Position numbers and translations under genes: made by a program. Shown one piece after another: positions 46,072 to 55,371 of a DNA stretch of 64,000 bases (its first letter is position 1; every line of letters begins with the position of its first letter). Location of the stretch: contig JANOSH010000021.1 of NCBI GenBank assembly GCA_031415695.1, positions 62,001-126,000 of the forward strand, written 5' to 3'. The DNA comes from JANOSH01 sp031415695. GTDB lineage: Bacteria; Actinomycetota; Acidimicrobiia; Acidimicrobiales; Ilumatobacteraceae. Under the pieces are notes generated by a model that saw only the letters and a list, made by a program, of their open reading frames with translations, ran no database searches and was not told the origin of the DNA.

Positions 46072-47304
46072 ATGACAAGCACTGCGCCGATTCGGGCCGA
46101 GTTCTGCCCGCTGTCTCCGTCGTACTTGGCCGATCCATACCCCGAGATGGCATCGGCGCGTGACGACGGGCCCGTGTTTTATGCCCCCGATATCGACATG
46201 TGGATTGTCACTCGCATCGCCGATGTCGAGGCTATTTTCATGGACCCGTACACCTATTCGGCCTCTATTGCGCAGGAGCCATTGGCGCCGGTGTCGCCCG
46301 AGGCGGTCGCAGTGCTCGCTGGTCGGTTCACCCCGCTGCGCACCATGAGCAACTCGGACCCCGAGCCCCATGCGCGCATTCGGGCCCGTACCCAAAAGGG
46401 ATTCTCGAATCGCCGCATGGCGCTTATGGCCGAGGTCGTTCGCGAGCGAACGGTGGCATTGGTCGATGCGTTCCTGGCGTCGGGTAGCACGGGCGATTTG
46501 GTCGAGGGCGTGGCGTTCCCACTGCCGGCCATCACCATCTTTCGCCTGATTGGTTTCCCGGAGGCCGATACCGAAATGTTGAAGGAATGGTGTGGCGATC
46601 GGTTGGCGTTCACGTGGGGTCGCCCGACACCATCCGAGCAGGCCGCTATTGCCGAAAAGATGGTGCGGTACTGGCAGTACTGCGAACGCTTTGTCGCTAC
46701 CCGTTTGGCGGAACCCGCCGACGATTACACGTCGGACCTGCTAGCCGAGCACCGCCGCGATCCCGACGGCATAACACCAGCCGAAATTACCAGCGTCATC
46801 TACGGCCTATCGTTCGCTGGCCATGAAACCACTACCAACCTGATCTCGAACACCATGCGCAATCTGCTCGACGACCCGGCGCGGTGGGCCAGTGTCGTGG
46901 CCGATGTTGGGTTGGCAGCGGCGGCGGTTGAAGAGACCTTGCGGTTCGATACCAGCGTTATCACGTGGCGTCGGCTCGTCACTAAGGACGTGTTGATTGG
47001 CGGCACCCCGGTACCCGCCGGGGCGCGCCTCTTGTTGCTGCTCGCCGGCGCAAACCGTGACCCGGCCCGATTTGTCGAGCCCGAAGTGTTCGATATCAGC
47101 CGCACGAATAGCCGCCAGCACGTCTCGTTCGGCAAAGGCATCCACTTCTGCCTGGGCGCCACGCTTGCACGTATCGAGGCGCGGTCGGTAGTAGAGGAAT
47201 TGGCACAGCGTGCTCCGGGTCTGGTGTTAGTGCCCGACCAGAAACTCGACTTTCACGCCAACGTAACCTTCCGCGGCCCCAAGCGCCTGTACGTCACCTG
47301 GTAA
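46072..47304 (+). CDS. Cytochrome P450
   Basis: 410 residues with canonical motifs: I-helix AGHETTTN, ExxR in EETLRF and haem loop FGKGIHFCLG with Cys360. The N-terminus contains LADPYPEMASARDDGPVFY as in many bacterial P450s. It starts 45 bases from the divergent amidohydrolase operon, and is followed by an interrupted inverted repeat that may terminate it. Confidence 0.92.
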   Translation: MTSTAPIRAEFCPLSPSYLADPYPEMASARDDGPVFYAPDIDMWIVTRIADVEAIFMDPYTYSASIAQEPLAPVSPEAVAVLAGRFTPLRTMSNSDPEPHARIRARTQKGFSNRRMALMAEVVRERTVALVDAFLASGSTGDLVEGVAFPLPAITIFRLIGFPEADTEMLKEWCGDRLAFTWGRPTPSEQAAIAEKMVRYWQYCERFVATRLAEPADDYTSDLLAEHRRDPDGITPAEITSVIYGLSFAGHETTTNLISNTMRNLLDDPARWASVVADVGLAAAAVEETLRFDTSVITWRRLVTKDVLIGGTPVPAGARLLLLLAGANRDPARFVEPEVFDISRTNSRQHVSFGKGIHFCLGATLARIEARSVVEELAQRAPGLVLVPDQKLDFHANVTFRGPKRLYVTW

Positions 47305-47326
47305 CCCAGACCTGCTGCGCAGATCG

Positions 47327-47385
47327 CTTTCGAGCCAAGTTGATATGTTCAATTGGGTACTGGTCGCGTGTATCAACTTCGAAAG
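47327..47385. terminator. Interrupted inverted repeat after the P450 gene
   Basis: CTTTCGA (47327-47333) and AGTTGATA (47338-47345) pair with TATCAACT (47371-47378) and TCGAAAG (47379-47385). A 4-base bulge and a 25-base loop interrupt it, and no U-tract follows. Candidate terminator or regulatory structure. Confidence 0.45.
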
Positions 47386-47419
47386 TGGACGAGTTTCATG
47401 TTGCCCTGAACTGTGGCCA

Positions 47420-47463
47420 GTGCAACCAAAATGGTTGCACAGTGAAACCGCGATGGTTACCAT
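47420..47463. promoter_or_regulatory. Two operator-like palindromes upstream of a toxin-antitoxin pair
   Basis: GTGCAACCA-AAA-TGGTTGCAC (47420-47440) and ATGGT-T-ACCAT (47453-47463) share the half-site ATGGTT(G/A)C. The second ends six bases before the antitoxin ATG, ideal for autoregulation by a ribbon-helix-helix antitoxin. Confidence 0.6.
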
Positions 47464-47469
47464 GGAACG

Positions 47470-47706
47470 ATGGCGAACGTGACAATCAAAGACTTGGACG
47501 AAAATGACCTGAGCGAAGTCTCTCGGCGAGCGTCAAGTGCGGGAATGTCAACGCAGGAGTACTTGCGCCGACTCATTGCCCGTGAAGCCCGCCGTTCTGA
47601 ACTGCCGGATCAGTTGGCCGAACTTGCCCGGCAACGCCGACACGGGCGTACACCTATGTCGATGGATGAATTCGCCAAGGTCCGCCGTAGAGCCCTTCGG
47701 GGATGA
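47470..47706 (+). CDS. Ribbon-helix-helix antitoxin (FitA/VapB-like)
   Basis: 78 residues. N-terminal strand ANVTIKDLDE, then two helices with MSTQEYLRRLIAREA, the FitA-type ribbon-helix-helix. The C-terminal half (ELARQRRHGRTPMSMDEFAKVRRRAL) would wrap the toxin. Palindromes in front of it are probably its operators. Overlaps the next gene by 4 bases. Confidence 0.82.
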   Translation: MANVTIKDLDENDLSEVSRRASSAGMSTQEYLRRLIAREARRSELPDQLAELARQRRHGRTPMSMDEFAKVRRRALRG

Positions 47707-48095
47707 TGCGCCTTGATGTTGCTGTGGCCGACACAAGCGCGCTGTTGTCGCTCGTCGGGGTGTTGCCACTCGAACCCATTGATGTGACAACGATCTTCGC
47801 CGCCGACGTGTCGCTAATCGAAACCATCGCTGTCCTAAGGGCCTTCCACGAAGGTCGCATTGCCGACATCTTGGGCGACCTCGCAGTCATTGGCCCCATG
47901 GTCACGGAGTGGGCGTTCGCTCACCAGTTCGCCGGGACGCTGGCCGAACTCGTCGTTGCCCACCCCGAGCAGTTGATCGCCGCCCTTGCCGCCGTGGCCG
48001 CGGCCAAGGTGTTACAACTTCCATTGGTCACCGGCCAACCCGATCTCGCCGGTCTCGATTCCGATGTGGCCGTAGTGCTACTTCGCCGGGCCTAA
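47703..48095 (+). CDS. Divergent PIN-like toxin partner
   Basis: 130 residues. The N-terminal VAVADTSALLSLV has the first PIN Asp and SLIETIAV a candidate Glu. The central helix of a PIN domain appears as HPEQLIAALAAVAAAKVLQLPLVTG, where the usual Asp is Glu, and TGQPDLAGL replaces the T-x-D-x-x-LA motif. Partnered with a FitA-like antitoxin, it is most likely a VapC relative, but activity with this acidic set needs testing. The ATG at 47703 overlaps the antitoxin stop; a second ATG follows immediately. Confidence 0.7.
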   Translation: MMRLDVAVADTSALLSLVGVLPLEPIDVTTIFAADVSLIETIAVLRAFHEGRIADILGDLAVIGPMVTEWAFAHQFAGTLAELVVAHPEQLIAALAAVAAAKVLQLPLVTGQPDLAGLDSDVAVVLLRRA

Positions 48096-48110
48096 ATCAC
48101 GACGTCCCCT

Positions 48111-48155
48111 TTTGGAGCGGATCTATGTCCCCCAGCAACATCGATCCGCTCCAAA
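48111..48155. terminator. 13-bp perfect inverted repeat between TA pair and RHS gene
   Basis: TTTGGAGCGGATC (48111-48123) and its exact complement GATCCGCTCCAAA (48143-48155) with a 19-base loop. It lies 16 bases after the toxin stop. No U-tract follows directly; an 11-T run is at 48224-48234. Confidence 0.5.
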
Positions 48156-48223
48156 GCTCGATCACGGACAACACCCAACGCTGTAGGTAGTCGAAATGTT
48201 GCTGCTGGTGTTGACACGGTTGG

Positions 48224-48234
48224 TTTTTTTTTTT
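48224..48234 (+). repeat. Homopolymer run of 11 T upstream of the RHS gene
   Basis: Eleven consecutive T, 55 bases before the RHS start codon, in otherwise GC-rich DNA. It could change spacing in the promoter or leader by slippage. Confidence 0.6.
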
Positions 48235-48289
48235 GTCAGAGTGCGTGTAGTGGCGCGGCGGTGGGCTGCCCGGACTGGCGGGGTTTCCT

Positions 48290-51200
48290 ATGAGTATTGG
48301 GCCGATTAATCGTATTGGTGTTGGCGCGGTTGTCATGGCGTTGGTGGTGAGCGTTCAGACAGTTTTGCCTCGGCCCGCGGTTGCTGCGTCGCCTCCGACC
48401 GTGGCTGCGGCTGGGGTTGGGGTTGCTGAGCCGTTGTCGGCGGGGGCGGTTCCGGCGGGCGAGGTGGTGGCGGACCGGCAGGCTGACCCGAGGGTACTTT
48501 CGAAGCCGCCGTTGGTGTTGCCGGTTGCTGAGAAATGGACGGATCGTGCGGCGCGTGAGGCGCGTAACGCAACAGCGGTCAAGGGTTTTGACCCGGCAAC
48601 GTCGGTTGAGGTGGCAGCGGAACGTGCTCGGTTTGCGTCGGTGTTCAAGAACGTGGACGGCACCTACACGGCCAAGGTCGAACAGCGCCCTGTGCATTTT
48701 GAGACCGAGCCGGGGAAGTGGGAAAAGATCGACCCTCGCGTGGTACCTGATCCGGCCCTGAAGGGTGAGTGGGTGACGGCTTCGTCGTCGGTGCAGGTGA
48801 GGTTCTCGTCTCGTGGGGTGGAGTTGCGTGGTGAGAAGGGTTCGAGGGTTGCATGGAAGCCGCGGGGTGTGGCTCTTGGCGACCCGGTTCTAGCCGCCGA
48901 TGGGCTGAGCGCCACCTATGTTGAGGTGTGGCCTAATGTCGATGTGCGATTCCGCTTGTTTTCGAACGAGGTGAAAGAGGAGATTGTGATCAAGGGCCCG
49001 ACCACAGTGTCGTCGTTCCCGTTTGATGTTTCGGGGGTTGATGTTCAGGTCGATGCCAATGGCAGGCCGACGTCTCGTGACCCGGAGTTCTCGATTGGTC
49101 AGGTCGAAATTCTCGACCGTGACAGTGTGCCGGTGGATCGTGGCGTGTCGAAGGGTGCGGCCCGCAAGCTTGATGGTGGCGGTTTGGCGGTTGAGGTTGA
49201 TCCGGTGTGGTTGGCTGGTGTGACGTCGTTCCCGCTGGTGGTCGATCCGACGTGGTCGTGGTGGACGTATCTTTTGGCTGATGGGTATGAGTGGCCGCAT
49301 GGCTGGTCGTGTGGCGCTGGGTGTTACCCGGTTCGTACTGGTAACTCTCAGGCTGATGGCGACACGATTTGGCGGCATGTTGCGGCGTGGGATTATTCGA
49401 GTGTGTTGCCGACCGGGACGGTTGCGTCCACGTTGCTCGGCGCTAATTTCACGATGACGTATTCGACGGGTACGGCAAACGCTCAGCAGGTTGCGGTTCG
49501 TCACGCGACAGGTTTCGGGTGGTGCGGTTTCAATTATGGCAATGATTGCGGTCAGGGGTACACACCGGCTTTGGATGTGCAGTGGGTTGGCACCGGGTCG
49601 GCGACGCTGAATGTGATGGCGCCGCTGTTGGCGAATTGGTCGCCGGGTGCGAGTTTGGTGGCGTTCGCGTTTTCTGGTGATGAACCGGGTGGTGGGTATA
49701 CGTATAAGGGGTTGAACGCGAGTTTGAACTTGACGTTCAACCGTGTGCCGATGGTGTTGCAGTCGCAAGCGTCACCGGTGAACGGTTTCACGTTGCATCC
49801 CGATACGGCTGGCATTCAATTATCGGTTCCAGCGCTCACGGACCCCGATGGCGAGACGGTGTATTACCGGTTTGTGGTGTGCGAGAACCCGTCGTGGGCG
49901 TCATGCACCGTGCGGTTCGATTCTGGTTACACAACGTCGAATACGTATAACACTGGTGTCGGTGCTGGCCTCCCAGCGAACTTGTACAACTTGCAGTTGT
50001 ATTGGGGTGTCATTGTTTCGAACACGGCCGGGTACTCGTCGACCGAGTGGTTATCGCCGTGGATGAACGCGTGGAAACTTGTGAACTCCGCCGCGCCTGA
50101 TCCGCAGTTGTTGGCTCCTGTTGATGGGTTCAGGTGGGCACCGAACGCGTCGCCGACGTTCACGATTTCGCGTTACGCCGACCCCGACGGTGATGCTGTT
50201 GCCTACCGGTTGGTGTTGCGTGAGCCGGGCGCTACGGGTGCGTTGTGGCGTTCGGATTGGACCACAGAGGATCTGGCCACTGGCAACTTGAACATGACTA
50301 TCCCAGCATCGGCTCCGTTGGTTGCTGGCAAGTTGTATGAATGGACTACCGAGCTGCGCGATTCGGTCGTCTATTTCCATTGGTATTTCTATCAAGGGCA
50401 GGCGCAAGCGGCGGCGACGACGTATCGGTCGACCAGGTTTGAGCAGCGCCTCGGGTCGTCGGGGCCGTCACCGTTTCAGTCGCTCGGGCCGGTCACGGTC
50501 AACCTGGCGACCGGTAACGTTACGACGAGCGTCGGCAGCGTCGGCTATGAGGCGCTGGGTGGTTCCATCGGGGCGACGTTGAGTTACAACTCGCGTGCTC
50601 AAGACACCGGTCTGCGGGCCCGGTTGTTCAACGATTACAACGCCAACGCACTACCCGACGACGCGTTGGTGACTGAACGCGTCGACCGTGAAATGCGGTT
50701 TTCGTGGACCAGTCCAGCGTCGGTTCCTGGTGTATCGAATTTCGTGGGTTCGTGGACTGGGTTCCTTACGGCACCGGTTGGTGGCGTGTACAAGTTCGGG
50801 TTGGCTGCGGGCGCGAACGACAAGGTCAAAATTGAGGTCGGGTCGTATTGGGTGCAGGCCAACCAGACCACGCAAGCCGAAATCAAACTGGATGCGGTAA
50901 CCGTTGAACAGGTCACTGATTTCGAGGCCCGCACGAACGTTCAAGTGTCAACGACTGCTGGCATCACGCTGGCGGCGAATACTCCGGTAGCGGTGAAAGT
51001 CACGTACTCGAACCCGTCAGGACCGGGTGCGTTGGGCATGTATGTCACGGGCGCGAACCCGTCGGGTGCGTCACTGCATTCGCTCGTTCCCGGGTCGTGG
51101 TTGACGCCCGACGCGCCGGTTGCACCGCGGGGGTGGACGTTCAATCATCAAGAAGGTTTCGCGGCTGCGTACACGCAGGTTGTGGTCGAAGCATCCCAGG

Positions 51201-54200
51201 TGGTCGTTACCCGTACCGACGGCGAGAAGTTGTCGTATGTGAAAAAATCCGACGGCGGGTTTACTCCACCGCCCGGCGAGGACGACGTGCTCACCTTTGC
51301 TGACGGTGTCGTCACGCTGACTGACACCGAGGGCACGGTGTACAAGTTCCGTGCGGACGGGCAGCTCGACACGATCACGTCGCCGGTCGATCACAAGACC
51401 CCGGCGGCGGCGGTACCGGGCTGGTCCCAGGTGACACCGGCGGGGTGGTCCCAGCCAATGTCACGGTTGACGGCGTTGACCGACCCGGCGTCAAGCCGTT
51501 CGGTGACGTTCATCTATCAAGGACTCGGCGGCACCTGCCCGACAAAGGCCGGGTATGTCGCCCCGGCCATCGGCATGTTGTGCCAGGTGACGTTGCCCGA
51601 TGGGTCGGCTACCAAAATCTTTTATACGCAACCAGCGACCGGTGTGTTCCGGATCTCTCGGATCGAACAACCCGGCGACGCGACGACTGGTGTCCCCGCT
51701 ATCGATTACGGGTACGGAACCAACGGGCTGCTATCAACAGTTCGCGATGCGTTGGTGAACGAAGCGATCGACACCGCCCAAGCCGGGGTGAACTCGACCA
51801 CCGATTTCACGACGAACGTCGGCTTCGACGCCACGTTACGGGCGACAAGTGTTCAAGCCCCCAAGGCCGCCCCGACGGACACGGCACGCCAACGCGTGGT
51901 GATGCAATACAAAGATGTCGCCGGGCAACCAACGAATGAAACATGGGTACTCGTGGATGGTCTGGAGAACACCGGCGACCCGAATGATTGGGACCGCAAA
52001 GTCACCTTCGATCAAGACGCCCGCGTGCTGCTCGACTATCAGGCAACCAACGCCACGTCGGGTCAATCAATGCGCACCGAAACCCGGTGGGATACCGTGA
52101 ATGACCGGCCGTTGGTGAACATCTCGAACGGTCAAGCGTCGACGAGTTTCTATAATCATCGCGGTGAACTCGTCACAACATACGGTCCGGCGAACCAGTC
52201 GTGTTTTGATTTGACGACGACGTCACCTACCTATCGGTTGCCGAACGGGTCGTGCACCACCCCGCCTGTGGCCATGGCTAGTTATGAGTACGACACACTC
52301 CTGAATGCGAATGGTTCGTCGTCGCCGTTCACGAACTTGGGGGTGTCGTTGTGGCCGAACGCGTATATGGCTGGTAAACCGAACGTCAAAACCACAGGGT
52401 TTGGTGGTACACCAACCTCGTTTGTGTACAACTGGGGTGCTACCCAACCGGCAGGTGCGACCACAGCCGATTTCTCGTTCCAAGCTATCGGCGAACTTCG
52501 GTTCACGTCGACTGGTACGTACACGATCGAAGCGGTCGCAAGCACCGACGACTTCGTGAAGGTGTATGTGGATGATCAGTTGATTGTGAACAAACCTAAC
52601 GGCGCGACAACTACAGCGACAGGCACGTATCTGGTGGCGAACAATGTGGAGTTGAAAGACGGCACCGATCATGTGCGACGGGTACGTGTCGACTATCAAG
52701 ACATCACCGGTAACGCATCGCTCACGTTGAATTGGACGCCGCCGTCATCGGCGAAGGTGGCGATACCGATCGACCGGTTCCGGCCGCGCTACAGCCTGCA
52801 AACACGTTCAACGGTGGCGTCGAACAACGCGACAGACGCACCAGCGCAGGTCACCCATACAAGCTACGACACCGGCGGAATCGACCCGGGTTTGGGGATA
52901 GTCACCATGGTGACCGAAGACCCTGCCGGGTTGAAGTTGCAAACGGTCACCGGTTACGAGACCGCTGGGTATCGCCGTCGAATTTCGAGGACGTTGCCAG
53001 CCGGGAATGTCTACGGGTATGAGTATTACAGCGGTAACGCTGGGGTGGATACGTCGTGTACGACGGTGAATGACACGACGGTGAACCAGGGCGGCAAACT
53101 CAGGCACACGACCAGCCCGGTAGCGGCCGATGGTAAAGCGTTACGATCGGAATCGATCTACGACGCGCTCGGTCGTGTTGTTGCTGTGCGGCAAGGTAGC
53201 CGGGTCGGTTCGACCGATACGTGGGAGACAGCGTGGACGTGTACGACATATGACCTGCGGCACCGTGTATCGCAGGTGACGGTGCCGGCGTTCGGTACGC
53301 AAACCGTTACTCGCACAGTGTCAACGAACTTTAGGGTTGGGGGTAACCCGCGTGTGGTTTCGGTGACCGACCCTGCGGGAACGATCACGACCACGGTGGA
53401 CATACTTGGCCGGGTCGTTGCGTATACCGACGTATGGGCCAAGACCACGACCACGTCGTTTGACCAGACAACAGGTCGGGTCACCTCGACGTCAGGTCCG
53501 ACCGGGGTACAAGGTTTCACGTATGACCGGGCCGGCAGGTTGACGGCGCAAACGTTGGATGGCGTCACCGTCGCGACCCCGACGTATGAGGTGCCGGGTT
53601 CGGTGAATGAGTTCGTGGTGGCGTCGGTTGCCTACGGCAACGGTACGTCAGTGACCAACGGTCGTAACACCAGCGGTGCGGTCACGGCAGTCACGTGGAA
53701 ACAGGGCGCGGTGACGTTGGTGACCGATACGGTGACCAAGGTGCAGGACGGTCGTACGATCGCGAACTCGATGACGTGGGCGCCAACGGCTTCTACGACT
53801 TCGCAGTCGTATCGGTTTGATGCGGCTGGCCGGTTGACTCGTGCGTTGATTCCGGGCAAAACGATCGATTACAACTACGCGACCGCGGCGGGTTGTACCG
53901 CAGCGACGAACGCGTTCAAGAACTCGAATCGTTCGAGCGTGGCGACAACACCATCTGGTGGCAGCGCAGTAACCGAGTCGTTCTGCTATGACCAGGCTGA
54001 CCGGCTGGTTACACCCACCACTGGTGTGACTGCGCTGGTGTATGACAATCGTGGCAACACGACCACGGTCAACAGTGATGTGTACGGGTATGACGGCGCG
54101 AATCGTCACACCCAAACCGTGAACGGTGCGACGACGGTGAGTTATGTGCGTGATGCGACGGACCGGATTGTCGAACGCAAACTCAACGGTGTCACGGTTG

Positions 54201-55051
54201 CCAGGTACACGTTCTCAGGGTCGGGTGACACCCCCGACGGTGAACTCGACGCAACCAACGTCGTGTTGCGCCGTACCGTCGGGCTGATAGGGGGTGCAAT
54301 CCTGTCGCGGGCTACGGGGGCCGATGTTTGGTCGATCAGTAATCTGCACGGCGACACCATTGCGACGCTTTCGGCGACCGGGACGGTCACGGGAGGCCCG
54401 TTCACGTACGACCCGTACGGCAAAGCAATAGGCGGTGTGCCTGATAATCAGGTCGGGTCGTTCGATAACGGTTGGCTCGGAAATGAGCAGCGGACGCTTG
54501 AGCAGGAGCCCGGTCTTCGACAAACAATTGAAATGGGTGTTAGGCCCTTCGAGCTGATCATCGGCCGCTTCTTGACAGTTGACCCAATTCAGGGAGGCAA
54601 TTCTAACGATTATTCTTATGTCAACGATCCCGTCAACGCATTTGACGTGAACGGGTTCTGTGCAAAAGGGCCGCGGGATCCTGACAACCCCCTCTGTAAT
54701 GGCGTGGGTGGTATAGGTTCTGGAGTACCAAATGGGTCCAAGGTTGTAGGGGCAGCGGGTGCGGGGAAGAGCAGTGCCGGTAAAGGCGGGGATGCTGAGC
54801 ACACGAAGAACCCTAGGCCCTCTAACAAGGAGAAACACGAGAAGGGTAAGGGCCGCAAAGTGAAAGACAAAGGCGGTGAAAGAGGCGATGCCCGGCGGCC
54901 CTATCGGAAAAGCGGCCCGAACGCTAGAACCATCTTTATTGGCACCCTGTTCGTTGCCGCCGCTGGGGTTTGCATTGTCGCATCTCTTGGGGTCTGCGGA
55001 GTTGCCGTAGCGGGGACACTGGTTACGGGTGGCGCAGCGGCATCGGCGTAG
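48290..55051 (+). CDS. Secreted RHS/YD-repeat polymorphic toxin with PA14 domains (2,253 aa)
   Basis: The ATG at 48290 starts a Sec signal (MSIGPINRIG, hydrophobic core, PAVAAS). A ~650-residue N-terminal beta-rich part contains fibronectin-like segments (LTDPDGETVYYRFVV, YADPDGDAVAYRLVL). Two PA14-like lectin domains follow, about 50610-51100 and 52330-52760, and flank an RHS entry region. YD repeats run to the core end, ~54100-54650 (YDRAGRLT, FDAAGRLTRALIPG, YDQADRL, GRFLTVDPIQGG). The variable tip after FDVNGFC has a basic stretch (SNKEKHEKGKGRKVKDK) and a C-terminal hydrophobic helix. RHS shells enclose and release toxic tips in contact-dependent killing. The last ~570 bases are visibly richer in A/T. 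Confidence 0.88.
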   Translation: MSIGPINRIGVGAVVMALVVSVQTVLPRPAVAASPPTVAAAGVGVAEPLSAGAVPAGEVVADRQADPRVLSKPPLVLPVAEKWTDRAAREARNATAVKGFDPATSVEVAAERARFASVFKNVDGTYTAKVEQRPVHFETEPGKWEKIDPRVVPDPALKGEWVTASSSVQVRFSSRGVELRGEKGSRVAWKPRGVALGDPVLAADGLSATYVEVWPNVDVRFRLFSNEVKEEIVIKGPTTVSSFPFDVSGVDVQVDANGRPTSRDPEFSIGQVEILDRDSVPVDRGVSKGAARKLDGGGLAVEVDPVWLAGVTSFPLVVDPTWSWWTYLLADGYEWPHGWSCGAGCYPVRTGNSQADGDTIWRHVAAWDYSSVLPTGTVASTLLGANFTMTYSTGTANAQQVAVRHATGFGWCGFNYGNDCGQGYTPALDVQWVGTGSATLNVMAPLLANWSPGASLVAFAFSGDEPGGGYTYKGLNASLNLTFNRVPMVLQSQASPVNGFTLHPDTAGIQLSVPALTDPDGETVYYRFVVCENPSWASCTVRFDSGYTTSNTYNTGVGAGLPANLYNLQLYWGVIVSNTAGYSSTEWLSPWMNAWKLVNSAAPDPQLLAPVDGFRWAPNASPTFTISRYADPDGDAVAYRLVLREPGATGALWRSDWTTEDLATGNLNMTIPASAPLVAGKLYEWTTELRDSVVYFHWYFYQGQAQAAATTYRSTRFEQRLGSSGPSPFQSLGPVTVNLATGNVTTSVGSVGYEALGGSIGATLSYNSRAQDTGLRARLFNDYNANALPDDALVTERVDREMRFSWTSPASVPGVSNFVGSWTGFLTAPVGGVYKFGLAAGANDKVKIEVGSYWVQANQTTQAEIKLDAVTVEQVTDFEARTNVQVSTTAGITLAANTPVAVKVTYSNPSGPGALGMYVTGANPSGASLHSLVPGSWLTPDAPVAPRGWTFNHQEGFAAAYTQVVVEASQVVVTRTDGEKLSYVKKSDGGFTPPPGEDDVLTFADGVVTLTDTEGTVYKFRADGQLDTITSPVDHKTPAAAVPGWSQVTPAGWSQPMSRLTALTDPASSRSVTFIYQGLGGTCPTKAGYVAPAIGMLCQVTLPDGSATKIFYTQPATGVFRISRIEQPGDATTGVPAIDYGYGTNGLLSTVRDALVNEAIDTAQAGVNSTTDFTTNVGFDATLRATSVQAPKAAPTDTARQRVVMQYKDVAGQPTNETWVLVDGLENTGDPNDWDRKVTFDQDARVLLDYQATNATSGQSMRTETRWDTVNDRPLVNISNGQASTSFYNHRGELVTTYGPANQSCFDLTTTSPTYRLPNGSCTTPPVAMASYEYDTLLNANGSSSPFTNLGVSLWPNAYMAGKPNVKTTGFGGTPTSFVYNWGATQPAGATTADFSFQAIGELRFTSTGTYTIEAVASTDDFVKVYVDDQLIVNKPNGATTTATGTYLVANNVELKDGTDHVRRVRVDYQDITGNASLTLNWTPPSSAKVAIPIDRFRPRYSLQTRSTVASNNATDAPAQVTHTSYDTGGIDPGLGIVTMVTEDPAGLKLQTVTGYETAGYRRRISRTLPAGNVYGYEYYSGNAGVDTSCTTVNDTTVNQGGKLRHTTSPVAADGKALRSESIYDALGRVVAVRQGSRVGSTDTWETAWTCTTYDLRHRVSQVTVPAFGTQTVTRTVSTNFRVGGNPRVVSVTDPAGTITTTVDILGRVVAYTDVWAKTTTTSFDQTTGRVTSTSGPTGVQGFTYDRAGRLTAQTLDGVTVATPTYEVPGSVNEFVVASVAYGNGTSVTNGRNTSGAVTAVTWKQGAVTLVTDTVTKVQDGRTIANSMTWAPTASTTSQSYRFDAAGRLTRALIPGKTIDYNYATAAGCTAATNAFKNSNRSSVATTPSGGSAVTESFCYDQADRLVTPTTGVTALVYDNRGNTTTVNSDVYGYDGANRHTQTVNGATTVSYVRDATDRIVERKLNGVTVARYTFSGSGDTPDGELDATNVVLRRTVGLIGGAILSRATGADVWSISNLHGDTIATLSATGTVTGGPFTYDPYGKAIGGVPDNQVGSFDNGWLGNEQRTLEQEPGLRQTIEMGVRPFELIIGRFLTVDPIQGGNSNDYSYVNDPVNAFDVNGFCAKGPRDPDNPLCNGVGGIGSGVPNGSKVVGAAGAGKSSAGKGGDAEHTKNPRPSNKEKHEKGKGRKVKDKGGERGDARRPYRKSGPNARTIFIGTLFVAAAGVCIVASLGVCGVAVAGTLVTGGAAASA

Positions 55052-55097
55052 CGTGAGGCTGATAAACGACTACTAGTCCTGAGTAAAGGAGGCAAAC

Positions 55098-55340
55098 ATG
55101 GATGCTGACGAACGAGAACCTATTGAAGCTGTGCTTCATGGTATGAGACTACATCCACTTGATGACAATTGGACTGCGCTTTACGCGTTCGTCCTGGTTA
55201 AATGCTTAGACGAGGAAGGCGACCCGGTTTGGTCTTTCCGAACGTCAGAAAGCCCGAATCTTGAGGAGCTACTTGGTGCTTTAGAGGTCCAGGTCGGTGT
55301 GCTCAGACGAAAGCTCGTACGGCAATGGGACGAGGAGTAG
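55098..55340 (+). CDS. Candidate immunity protein to the active RHS tip
   Basis: 80 residues, acidic, soluble (MDADEREPIEAVLHG, ending RRKLVRQWDEE). It has a strong GGAGG six bases before ATG. Its position directly after the toxin tip and its lower GC content fit an immunity gene. A 39-bp remnant of its 3' end recurs at 62915-62953. Confidence 0.65.
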   Translation: MDADEREPIEAVLHGMRLHPLDDNWTALYAFVLVKCLDEEGDPVWSFRTSESPNLEELLGALEVQVGVLRRKLVRQWDEE

Positions 55341-55371
55341 CGGCGTGTTGTCGTCAAGCAAGATAAATTGC

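Noticed and set aside
48890..49768. 292-codon minus-strand ORF within the RHS gene, and 321 codons at 55531-56496
   Set aside because: Antisense of RHS core DNA, very Arg/Thr rich; the same shadow appears behind each cassette.
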